A stretch of DNA of 12,470 nt, taken from contig JAEMSV010000033.1 of NCBI GenBank assembly GCA_016462625.1, positions 27,798 through 40,267 of the forward strand, in the 5' to 3' direction. Source of the stretch: Solirubrobacteraceae bacterium. GTDB taxonomy: Bacteria > Actinomycetota > Thermoleophilia > Solirubrobacterales > Solirubrobacteraceae. The notes beneath the pieces are model-generated. The model was not told where the DNA came from, did no database searches, and saw only the letters and a list, made by a program, of their open reading frames with translations. Position 1 is the first letter of the stretch. Each line of letters begins with the position of its first letter. Shown one piece after another: positions 5,951 through 12,042 of the stretch. The position numbers and the translations under genes are program-made.

Positions 5951-7910
5951 TCATGAGGTTCGCGACGGCGATCTGCTCGACCGACGCCCGCTCGCTCGGG
6001 TCGTCGTCGCCCTTGGCGGCGGCACTGTCGGGGAACAGCTTGTACGCCGTGTGGAGGATCTGGTCGGAGACCCGCGGCAGCAGCGCGTTCATCAGCACAC
6101 CGAACGTGCCCAGGCGCGTGTTGAGCTCCTTCGGCCGCGCCCGGATCGCCTCGCAGATCAGGTCGCCCGCCTCGGACGGGGTCGCCGTCGGGAACGAGTC
6201 GTAGATCTTCGTCGGGGCGATCATGTCGGTCTTCACCAGCGGCATGTGGATGGTGGTGAAGGTGACGTTGTCCCCGAGCGTCTCGGTCGCCGTGACGCGG
6301 CTGAACGCGTCGAGCGCGGCCTTGCTCGCCACGTAGGCCGAGAACCGCGGCGTGTTGGCCTGCACGCCGATGGAGCTGACGTTGACGATGTGGCCGCGCT
6401 TGCGCTCGCGCATGTGCGGCAGCAGCTCCATGATGAGCTTGATCGCGCCGAAGTAGTTCAGCTGGATCGTGCGCTCGTAGTCGTGGAAGCGGTCCTGGCT
6501 GAGCGCGACGCTGCGCCGGATCGAGCGGCCCGCGTTGTTGACCAGGAAGTCCACGGCGGGGTGCTCGTCGAGCACCTTCTTGACGAGCACTTCGATCGCG
6601 TCCATGTCGGCGATGTCCGCCGGGTAGACGTAGGCCGTCCCGCCGAGGGCCTCGATCTCCTTCTTGACGGCCTCGAGCTTGTCCTCGCTGCGGGCGACGA
6701 GCAGCGGGATCCCTCCGGCCCGCGCGATCTTGATCGCGGCCTCCTTGCCGATGCCCGCCGAGGCGCCGGTGATGAGCACGGTCCGGCCGTTGACGGCGCC
6801 CTCGAACGAGCGGTCCTTGAAGAGGTCCGGGTCGAGGTTGCGTTCCCAGTAGTCCCAGAGCTTGCCCGCGTAGCTGTCGAGCGGCGGGACCTCGATCCCG
6901 GTGCCCTCCAGGGCCCGCTCGGTGTCGCGCGTGTCGAACTGGGACTCGAGCCCGACGTAGTCGAGCACCACGTCCGGGATACCGAGGTCCGCCAGGAGCG
7001 TCTTGCGCATGTCCTTGGCGAACTGGAGCTTCATGAGCATCGAGATCGTGCCCTTGGGCAGCGCGTCGAGCAGGCCCTTGTCGACCCGCATCTGCAGCTC
7101 GGGCGCGTGCGCGGCGCGGCAGATCGCGTTCAGCGCGTCCCCCGACTTGATCGCCCGCGGTGCGGCGAGGTGGAAGGCGCGGCCGTCCTGGTCGGGCAGG
7201 TGCGCGATGTGGTCGAGCGCGTCGGCGACGAAGTCGACCGGGACGATGTTCGTCGTGCCCAGCTCCGGGCCGATCAGGGGGAACCACTCCGGGACGAAGT
7301 GCCGCAGCCGCTGGATCGGCTTGAAGAGGTAGTACGGGCCGTCGACCTTGTCCATCTCGCCGGTCTTCGAATCCCCGACGACGATCGCGGGGCGGTACAC
7401 GCGCCACGGGATGTCGGTCTGGCGGCGGACGATCTGCTCGGACTCGTACTTCGTGCGGTGGTAGGCCGACGGGAGCGTCTGCCCTTCGTCGAACATGTCC
7501 TCGCGGAAGAGCCCCGGGTACATGCCGGCGACCGCGATCGAGGACACATGGTGGAACCGGGTCGCACCCATCGCCTTCGCGGCATCGACTGCGTGCAGGG
7601 TGCCGTCGACGTTCAGCGTCCGGTTGATGTCGTCCGCCGCGGTCATGTCGTACATCGCGGCGAGGTGGAAGAACTCCGTGACGTCTCCGAGCGCGGCGAG
7701 ATCGCTCTCGTCCAGTCCGAGACGGTGCTGTGACAGGTCACCGATGACCGGCGTGACCCGTCCCCGGGCGCCCCAGCGTTCGATCAGCTGGTCCAAGCGC
7801 TCGGCGGAGGATTCCCTGACGAGGACGGCGATGTCCACGTCGCGTCGCAGGAGCCGCTCGATGAGATTGCGCCCGATGAATCCCGTCGCGCCCGTTACGA
7901 AATACGTCAT
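5934..7910 (-). CDS. Two-domain fatty acyl-CoA reductase (SDR-SDR)
   Basis: A 658-aa protein made of two short-chain dehydrogenase modules. The N-terminal extended SDR domain has the NAD(P)-binding motif TGATGFIG (residues 6-13), a catalytic Ser in HVSSI (121-125) and YHRTK (Tyr150, Lys154). The C-terminal classical SDR domain has TGASAGIG (381-388), NNAG (458-461), NVSSIG (510-515) and YVASK (Tyr526, Lys530). Length, domain order and diagnostic stretches such as GEMDKVDGPYY, YWERNLDPDLFKDR and NNAGRSIRRS match, from memory, the Marinobacter fatty acyl-CoA reductase and mycobacterial AcrA1. These reduce fatty acyl-CoA or acyl-ACP to fatty alcohol, often for wax esters. The ATG at 7910 has a strong GAGGAG site (7915-7920) 4 nt upstream. 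The active-site residues of both domains look intact. No wax ester synthase gene is in the window. Confidence 0.88.
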   Translation of the reverse strand: MTYFVTGATGFIGRNLIERLLRRDVDIAVLVRESSAERLDQLIERWGARGRVTPVIGDLSQHRLGLDESDLAALGDVTEFFHLAAMYDMTAADDINRTLNVDGTLHAVDAAKAMGATRFHHVSSIAVAGMYPGLFREDMFDEGQTLPSAYHRTKYESEQIVRRQTDIPWRVYRPAIVVGDSKTGEMDKVDGPYYLFKPIQRLRHFVPEWFPLIGPELGTTNIVPVDFVADALDHIAHLPDQDGRAFHLAAPRAIKSGDALNAICRAAHAPELQMRVDKGLLDALPKGTISMLMKLQFAKDMRKTLLADLGIPDVVLDYVGLESQFDTRDTERALEGTGIEVPPLDSYAGKLWDYWERNLDPDLFKDRSFEGAVNGRTVLITGASAGIGKEAAIKIARAGGIPLLVARSEDKLEAVKKEIEALGGTAYVYPADIADMDAIEVLVKKVLDEHPAVDFLVNNAGRSIRRSVALSQDRFHDYERTIQLNYFGAIKLIMELLPHMRERKRGHIVNVSSIGVQANTPRFSAYVASKAALDAFSRVTATETLGDNVTFTTIHMPLVKTDMIAPTKIYDSFPTATPSEAGDLICEAIRARPKELNTRLGTFGVLMNALLPRVSDQILHTAYKLFPDSAAAKGDDDPSERASVEQIAVANLMKGVHW

Positions 7911-7924
7911 CGCTCTCCTCAGTC

Positions 7925-7953
7925 CCCGGTGGAAGGCCTGAGGCTACACCGGG
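7925..7953 (-). promoter_or_regulatory. Inverted repeat in the leader of the reductase gene
   Basis: CCCGGTG (7925-7931) and CACCGGG (7947-7953) form a 7-bp stem with a 15-nt loop, just upstream of the GAGGAG ribosome binding site (7915-7920) of the minus-strand reductase. The loop contains AGGCCT and a TAGCCT sequence (minus strand) that fits a TAnnnT -10 pattern. It could be an operator over the promoter or a leader hairpin; nothing in the sequence decides between them. Confidence 0.3.
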
Positions 7954-7963
7954 AGTGACACGA

Positions 7964-7993
7964 GCGCCCCGGGTCGGGAGGACACCGGGGCGC
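7964..7993 (-). terminator. GC-rich hairpin between the 91-aa gene and the reductase
   Basis: GCGCCCCGG (7964-7972) and CCGGGGCGC (7985-7993) form a perfect 9-bp stem with a 12-nt loop. A second, smaller hairpin (GCGCC/GGCGC, 8083-8097) lies just after the stop of the 91-aa gene. One or both probably end its transcript. The remaining 7911-8106 intergenic sequence holds nothing else I can identify. Confidence 0.4.
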
Positions 7994-8106
7994 CTCGGAT
8001 CACATGCGGTCGCGGAGCAGGCAACTCACGCACGGCAAAGCGTGCCCACGGTGGCGAGGAGGGGTGTGACGATTCTGGGAAGGCGCCGGTCCGGCGCGAA
8101 GCCGCT

Positions 8107-8382
8107 CTACCAGCCGCCGGCCCAGTGGGCCGCCGTGCTGCGGGACTTCTCGGCCGCCTTGCGGCGGTCCTTGCGCTTCTCCAGCCACAGCTGGAGCATC
8201 GACATCGTGAAGACGAAGAGCGGGAAGAACGCGATCAGCACGAACCCGAAGTTCGTGACGATCTTGTCGGTGGTCTCGCCGTACCAGCCTTCGCCGCCGT
8301 CGTGAGGCCCGGCGAGGGCGGGAGCGGCCGCGACCAGAAGCATGGTGGCGGCGAACGTGAGGGTCGTGAAAGTGCGTCGCAT
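8107..8382 (-). CDS. Small single-pass membrane protein, 91 aa, function unknown
   Basis: The sequence shows a signal peptide (MRRTFTT, then a hydrophobic core, then AAPALA at residues 19-24). A short Gly/Asp-rich outside segment, GPHDGGEGWYGETTDK, comes next. A transmembrane helix spans about residues 44-67 (NFGFVLIAFFPLFVFTMSML and onward). The tail is very basic (EKRKDRRKAAEKSR) and ends in HWAGGW. This gives a type I topology with a cytoplasmic positive tail. I do not recognise a named family. The ATG at 8382 is preferred over the longer frame because it begins the signal peptide. A TAGAAT box at 8394-8399 leaves room for only a very short leader. It is divergent from the crotonase gene, with 25 bp between start codons. 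Confidence 0.75.
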   Translation of the reverse strand: MRRTFTTLTFAATMLLVAAAPALAGPHDGGEGWYGETTDKIVTNFGFVLIAFFPLFVFTMSMLQLWLEKRKDRRKAAEKSRSTAAHWAGGW

Positions 8383-8393
8383 CGTCGGATCAG

Positions 8394-8399
8394 ATTCTA
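8394..8399 (-). promoter_or_regulatory. -10 box of the 91-aa protein gene
   Basis: TAGAAT on the minus strand (8399 to 8394), 11 nt before the ATG at 8382, predicts a leader of only a few bases. The 25-bp gap to the crotonase ATG at 8408 must hold both divergent promoters, so they overlap. No clear -10 box for the crotonase gene is visible. Confidence 0.4.
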
Positions 8400-8407
8400 T
8401 ACCGGAC

Positions 8408-9118
8408 ATGGAATTCTTGGAGCGTTCCCGTCCCGTCCCCGGCGTCGAGGTGCTGCGTCTGAACCGGCCCGATGCGCGCAACGCGCTCCACACGCCGTCG
8501 TTGGTCGAGCTGCTGGAGGTGCTGCGCGCCGTCTCGGCCGATCCGGAGGTGCGGGTGCTGGTCCTCTCCACGACGTCGACGGTCGCCTTCTGCGCGGGAG
8601 CCGACGTTGGCGAGAAGCTCGATCACGACGGCGGCGTACGGCGCATGGAGCTCTTCTGCGACCTGTACCGGGAGTTCGAGGCGCTGCCGATGCCGACCGT
8701 CTGCGTGTGCGTCGGCAACGTGCTCGGCGCCGGGACGGAGATCGCGGCGACCTGCGACCTCCGCGTCGGCGGCGACAACCTCAAGCTCGGCTGGGTCGCC
8801 GGCCGGCTCGGCGTCCCGGTGGGCCCGGCGCGACTGGTGCCGCTCGTGGGGGTCGCGCGCGCGAAGGACCTGGCGTTCACGACGCGGGTGATCGGCGCGG
8901 ACGAGGCCGCGTCCCTCGGCCTGGTCAGCGAGGTCGTTCCGGCCGCGGAGGCTGAGGCTGCGGCGGTGGCGCTGGCCGCACGGGTCGCGGAGAACCGGGG
9001 GATCCGCCAGCTCAAGCAGATCTTCCGGGGCCTGGAGGAAACCCAGGACCGCGTGGAGTTCGAGAACGAACTGCTGATGCGCTTCCAGCGCGAAGAAGGC
9101 GGCCTTCCGGCGGGGTAG
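8408..9118 (+). CDS. Enoyl-CoA hydratase/isomerase family (crotonase-fold) protein
   Basis: A 236-aa crotonase-fold protein acting on acyl-CoA thioesters. The oxyanion-hole segments are visible: AFCAGADVG (residues 60-68) and NVLGAGTEIA (104-113). Glu111 aligns with catalytic Glu144 of mammalian enoyl-CoA hydratase. The second hydratase glutamate (Glu164) aligns with Ala131 in LKLGWVAGRLG, so classical hydration is doubtful; an isomerase or another single-Glu crotonase reaction is more likely. The ATG at 8408 was chosen because the family N-terminus starts here (MEFLERSRPVPGVEVLRLNRP). The longer frame from 8342 would run into the divergent 91-aa gene. No Shine-Dalgarno is seen, so the mRNA may be leaderless. 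It could serve fatty acid degradation, but no partner genes sit beside it. Confidence 0.85.
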   Translation: MEFLERSRPVPGVEVLRLNRPDARNALHTPSLVELLEVLRAVSADPEVRVLVLSTTSTVAFCAGADVGEKLDHDGGVRRMELFCDLYREFEALPMPTVCVCVGNVLGAGTEIAATCDLRVGGDNLKLGWVAGRLGVPVGPARLVPLVGVARAKDLAFTTRVIGADEAASLGLVSEVVPAAEAEAAAVALAARVAENRGIRQLKQIFRGLEETQDRVEFENELLMRFQREEGGLPAG

Positions 9119-9139
9119 GGGGCGAACACGGAGGGCGTC

Positions 9140-9172
9140 GTGACTAGACGTTGATATGCAACGTCAAATCAC
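9140..9172. repeat. Palindrome over the start codon of the DUF559 gene (left copy)
   Basis: Arms GTGACTAGACGTTG (9140-9153) and CAACGTCAAATCAC (9159-9172) match at 12 of 14 positions around a 5-nt centre, ATATG, whose last three bases are the ATG at 9156. The core GACGTTG/CAACGTC is perfect. A matching palindrome lies at 10066-10102. As direct repeats, 9140-9176 and 10068-10104 agree at 29 of 37 positions. As inverted repeats, 9162-9180 and 10060-10078 agree at 18 of 19. Confidence 0.8.
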
Positions 9173-10076
9173 CACGGACCATCGGATCGCCGCGCTTGCC
9201 GGGAGGCAGGCGGGCCGTGTGAGCCGTGAACAGCTGCTGGAGCTGGGGTTCGGCCCGGGCGCCATCGACCACAGGAAGGCCGTCGGGCGCCTGCACCTCG
9301 TGTCCCGCGGGGTCTATGCCGTCGGCCATACGCACACCTGCGGCCACGCGGCGAACTGGACCGCGCTGCTCGCCTGCGGTCCCGAGGCGGTATTGAGCCA
9401 CCGGTCGGCCGCGGCCGCCTGGGGCGTTCTGCCTTGGCCCGCCACGATCGTCCAGCTCACCGTCCCGAACCAGCGGGGCCGTACTCGGCGCCGCGAGGGC
9501 ATCCGCGTACACCGCGGGTCCGTGCCGGATACTGAGCGTGCGCGCCGCGGCGGGTTCCCGGTGACGTCATTGGCCCGGACGTTCCTTGACCTCGCGGCAA
9601 CCGAGCCGCCTCGGGTCGTCGAGCAGGCGCTCGACAGCGCGGAGACGCAGCGGAACTTTGACATGCGTGCGATCGACGCCCTCGCCCCCGAAGGCTCGAC
9701 GCGGCCCGGCGCGGCGGCCTTTCGCGCGGTCCTGGCGACGCATCTCCCGGGTACGACCATCACCAAGAGCGACCTGGAAGAGGCGATGCTCTCGCTCTGT
9801 CGGCGGCATCGGCTGCCGCGGCCGGTCTTCAACGCGTACGTCGAAGGCTGGGAGGTCGACGTCGTCTGGCGCGCCGAGAGGCTCTGTGTCGAGGTCCAGA
9901 GCACGCGGTACCACGCGACGTCGCAGCGGATTGCGAGGGATGCCGAGAAGGAGGCTGACCTCATGGCCGCGGGCTGGGCGGTCCTCCACGTGGCCGACCG
10001 CCACGTGCTCCACGAGCCAGACCGGGTCGCCGACCGGGTCCTCGCGGTCCTGGCTGGGAGGTCCATGGTGATTTGA
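9156..10076 (+). CDS. AbiEi-like winged-helix / DUF559 nuclease-fold protein
   Basis: 306 aa. The N-terminal part (about 8-60, IAALAGRQAGRVSREQLLEL to RLHLVSRGVYAVG) is the AbiEi-type winged-helix DNA-binding domain found in type IV antitoxin-like proteins. The middle region has LSHRSAAAAWG and PVTSLARTFLDLA, typical of these proteins. The C-terminal part (about 205-300) looks like DUF559, a Vsr-like PD-(D/E)XK nuclease fold. Candidate active-site residues are Glu209, Asp235 (VEVDVVW) and Glu246-x-Gln248 (VEVQS), where Gln replaces the usual Asp/Lys, followed by His253. No AbiEii-type toxin gene is adjacent, so it is an orphan. Its first and last codons lie inside matching palindromes. To my eye its codons are slightly less GC-biased than those of the neighbours. 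It could be a regulator, a nuclease, or both; its role is unknown. Confidence 0.82.
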   Translation: MQRQITTDHRIAALAGRQAGRVSREQLLELGFGPGAIDHRKAVGRLHLVSRGVYAVGHTHTCGHAANWTALLACGPEAVLSHRSAAAAWGVLPWPATIVQLTVPNQRGRTRRREGIRVHRGSVPDTERARRGGFPVTSLARTFLDLAATEPPRVVEQALDSAETQRNFDMRAIDALAPEGSTRPGAAAFRAVLATHLPGTTITKSDLEEAMLSLCRRHRLPRPVFNAYVEGWEVDVVWRAERLCVEVQSTRYHATSQRIARDAEKEADLMAAGWAVLHVADRHVLHEPDRVADRVLAVLAGRSMVI

Positions 10077-10102
10077 CGCTGGCGTACAACGTCAATTCAC
10101 CA
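10066..10102. repeat. Palindrome over the stop codon of the DUF559 gene (right copy)
   Basis: Arms TGGTGATTTGACGCTG (10066-10081) and CAACGTCAATTCACCA (10087-10102) match at 14 of 16 positions around a 5-nt centre, GCGTA. The stop codon TGA (10074-10076) is inside the left arm. The element ends 12 nt before the -10 box of the ABC-F gene, so it covers the -35 region and could act as an operator there. Confidence 0.8.
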
Positions 10103-10114
10103 CGACACGGCACC

Positions 10115-10120
10115 TACCAT
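10115..10120 (+). promoter_or_regulatory. -10 box of the ABC-F gene, leaderless arrangement
   Basis: TACCAT fits the TAnnnT -10 pattern and is followed by exactly 6 nt and then GTG at 10127, so transcription should begin at or next to the start codon. No Shine-Dalgarno precedes this GTG. The -35 region overlaps the right palindrome. Confidence 0.5.
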
Positions 10121-10126
10121 GGATTC

Positions 10127-12022
10127 GTGGCCGTCCTCATCGCCTCCGACCTCGCCAAGGACATCTCAGGCACCCCGCTGCTCCGTGGGGTGTCGCTCAA
10201 GCTCGAGCGGCGCGACCGGCTGACCATCGCCGGGCGCAACGGCGCGGGCAAGACGACGCTGCTCCGGATGCTCGCGGGGCAGACGTCGGTCGACGGAGGC
10301 GAGCTGGTCTTCGCCAAGGGCACGAAGATCGCGCTGCACGACCAGCGCCCGCCGCGCGACCGCGACATCACGCTGCGCGAGTACGTGCAGAGCGCCAACA
10401 AGGAGCTGATCGCCCAGGAGGCCCGGCTCACCGAGCTCGAACACGCCATGGCCGACGGCGACGAGAAGATCTTCGACGAGTACGCGCGGCTGCAGACGGC
10501 CTTCGACGCGGCCGGTGGGTACACATGGCGCGAGCGCGCGACCCAGACCATCCACGGCCTGGGCTTCACCGACGAGTCGCTCGATCGCCAGCTCTCCACG
10601 TTCTCCGGCGGCCAGCTCACCCGCGCCTCCCTCGCGCGCGCGCTCGCCGGGACCCCCGACCTGCTCCTGCTCGACGAGCCGACCAACCACCTCGACATCG
10701 AGTCGCTCGAGTGGCTGGAGAAGACGCTGCTCGACCTCGACGCCGCGATCATCCTCGTCGCCCACGACCGCTGGTTCCTGGAGACCGTCGGCACCGCGGT
10801 GCTCGAGGTCGAAGCCGGCAAGACGCGGTTCTTCCCGGGCACCTGGGCGCAGTGGCGCCGGGAGGCCGCCGCCCGCGAGCTCGCCCTCGGCCGCGCGATC
10901 GACAAGCAGCAGAAGGAGATCGAGCGGATGGAGAAGTTCGTCGAGCGCTTCCGCGCGAAGGCGACGAAGGCCAAGCAGGCGCAGTCCCGCGTGAAGGCGC
11001 TCGACAAGATCGAGCGGATCGAGCGCGACCCGCGCGACGGCGAGGGCCTGGCGTTTCAGTTCGCCAAGCCCGAGCGCACCGGCCGCGTGATCTTCGAGCT
11101 CGAGGACGGGAAGGTCACCATCGGTGACCGGACGCTCATCGAGCACGGCGAGCTGTGGCTCGAGCGGGGAGAGCACGTGACCGTCGTCGGCGCGAACGGC
11201 ACCGGGAAGACCACCCTGATCGAGACGCTCGCCGGCGAGCGCGAGCTCGCGGGCGGGAAGCTGCGCAGCGGGCACAACATCAAGGTCGGCTACCTCTCCC
11301 AGCACGGCGACACGCTCGGCCAGGGCGGGGCACGGACCGTGCTCGAGGCGACGATCAAGCAGACGGGCCTGACCCCCGGCAAAGCGCGCTCGCTGCTCGG
11401 CCGGTTCCTGTTCAGCGGGGAGGACGCGGAGAAGGAGCTCACCGGACTCTCCGGCGGCGAGCGCCAGCGGGTCAGCCTCGCGATTCTCGTCTCCAGCGGC
11501 GCGAACGTGCTGATCCTCGACGAGCCGACCAACCACCTGGACCTCGAATCGCGCGAGGCGCTGGAGGACGCGCTGTCGGGCTACGAGGGCGCCGTCCTGC
11601 TGATCACCCACGACCGGGCGCTGCTCGACGCCGTCGGCTCGCGGACCATCGCGCTGGAGGACCAGCGCCTGCACTCGTACATGGGTGGCTGGGCGGAGTA
11701 CGTGCGGGTGCGCGAGGAGCGCAAGGCCGCGCCGACGCCCAAGGCGAAGGCGAAGGCCGCCGAGCCCAAGCCGAAGGCCGACAAGACGAAGCCCGTCGCG
11801 GCGAACGGCAACGGGCACTCGAAGAACGCGCGCAAGCGCGTGCAGCAGGCCGAGCGCGAGATCGAGCAGGCCGAGCAGAAGCTCGCGACGGTCGAGGAGG
11901 AGCTTGCGAGCCCCGACGCGTGGGCAACCCCGAGCCAGACGGAGAAGAGCACGGCGCGCCACAACGCCGCCAAACGCGAGGTCGAAGAGGCGTACGCGAG
12001 GCTGGAAGCGGCTGAGGCCTAA
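10127..12022 (+). CDS. ABC-F family ATPase (ribosome-associated, Uup/EttA-like)
   Basis: A 631-aa protein with two ABC ATPase domains and no membrane segment, typical of ABC-F factors that act on the ribosome E site. Domain 1 has Walker A GRNGAGKTT (36-44), signature FSGGQ, and LLLDEPTNHLD with catalytic Glu184. Domain 2 has GANGTGKTT (355-363), LSGGERQRVS, and LILDEPTNHLD with Glu466. Between them is a charged helical linker (P-site tRNA interaction motif region, KQQKEIERMEKFVERFRAKA and on). The C-terminus has a Lys/Ala/Pro-rich stretch and a coiled coil (about 575-631), as in Uup. The start is GTG at 10127; a TTG at 10073 would add 18 residues encoded by the palindrome and promoter. Whether it is housekeeping or gives antibiotic resistance cannot be decided from the sequence. 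Confidence 0.93.
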   Translation: MAVLIASDLAKDISGTPLLRGVSLKLERRDRLTIAGRNGAGKTTLLRMLAGQTSVDGGELVFAKGTKIALHDQRPPRDRDITLREYVQSANKELIAQEARLTELEHAMADGDEKIFDEYARLQTAFDAAGGYTWRERATQTIHGLGFTDESLDRQLSTFSGGQLTRASLARALAGTPDLLLLDEPTNHLDIESLEWLEKTLLDLDAAIILVAHDRWFLETVGTAVLEVEAGKTRFFPGTWAQWRREAAARELALGRAIDKQQKEIERMEKFVERFRAKATKAKQAQSRVKALDKIERIERDPRDGEGLAFQFAKPERTGRVIFELEDGKVTIGDRTLIEHGELWLERGEHVTVVGANGTGKTTLIETLAGERELAGGKLRSGHNIKVGYLSQHGDTLGQGGARTVLEATIKQTGLTPGKARSLLGRFLFSGEDAEKELTGLSGGERQRVSLAILVSSGANVLILDEPTNHLDLESREALEDALSGYEGAVLLITHDRALLDAVGSRTIALEDQRLHSYMGGWAEYVRVREERKAAPTPKAKAKAAEPKPKADKTKPVAANGNGHSKNARKRVQQAEREIEQAEQKLATVEEELASPDAWATPSQTEKSTARHNAAKREVEEAYARLEAAEA

Positions 12023-12028
12023 CGGCCG

Positions 12029-12034
12029 TAGGAT
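12029..12034 (+). promoter_or_regulatory. Possible -10 box of the permease gene
   Basis: TAGGAT fits TAnnnT and lies 7 nt after the ABC-F stop codon. A transcript starting 7 nt downstream would begin near 12041, next to the apparent beginning of the permease reading frame, as at the other leaderless genes here. Confidence 0.35.
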
Positions 12035-12042
12035 CCGGCGGT

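Noticed and set aside
5940..7733. A 597-codon open frame on the plus strand, opposite the reductase gene
   Set aside because: It is Arg/Val/Asp/Leu-rich with no domain, lies antisense to a gene with clear catalytic motifs on the other strand, and is the usual by-product of strong GC bias at third positions.
8090..8125. A tRNA-like stretch on the minus strand (GGCTGGTAGAGCGGCTT)
   Set aside because: It resembles a D-arm, but it is the end of the 91-aa gene. No acceptor stem, T-arm consensus or CCA region can be placed around it.
9119..10126. A complete type IV toxin-antitoxin (AbiE) pair
   Set aside because: Only the AbiEi-like domain is present. No AbiEii nucleotidyltransferase motif is seen in any neighbouring frame.
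10119..10130. ATG at 10119 as the start of the ABC-F gene
   Set aside because: It is out of frame with the ATPase; the in-frame GTG at 10127 gives the family N-terminus.
10166..11962. A 598-codon open frame on the minus strand, opposite the ABC-F gene
   Set aside because: Same reason: low-complexity Leu/Arg/Val/Glu sequence antisense to a gene with both ATPase domains intact.
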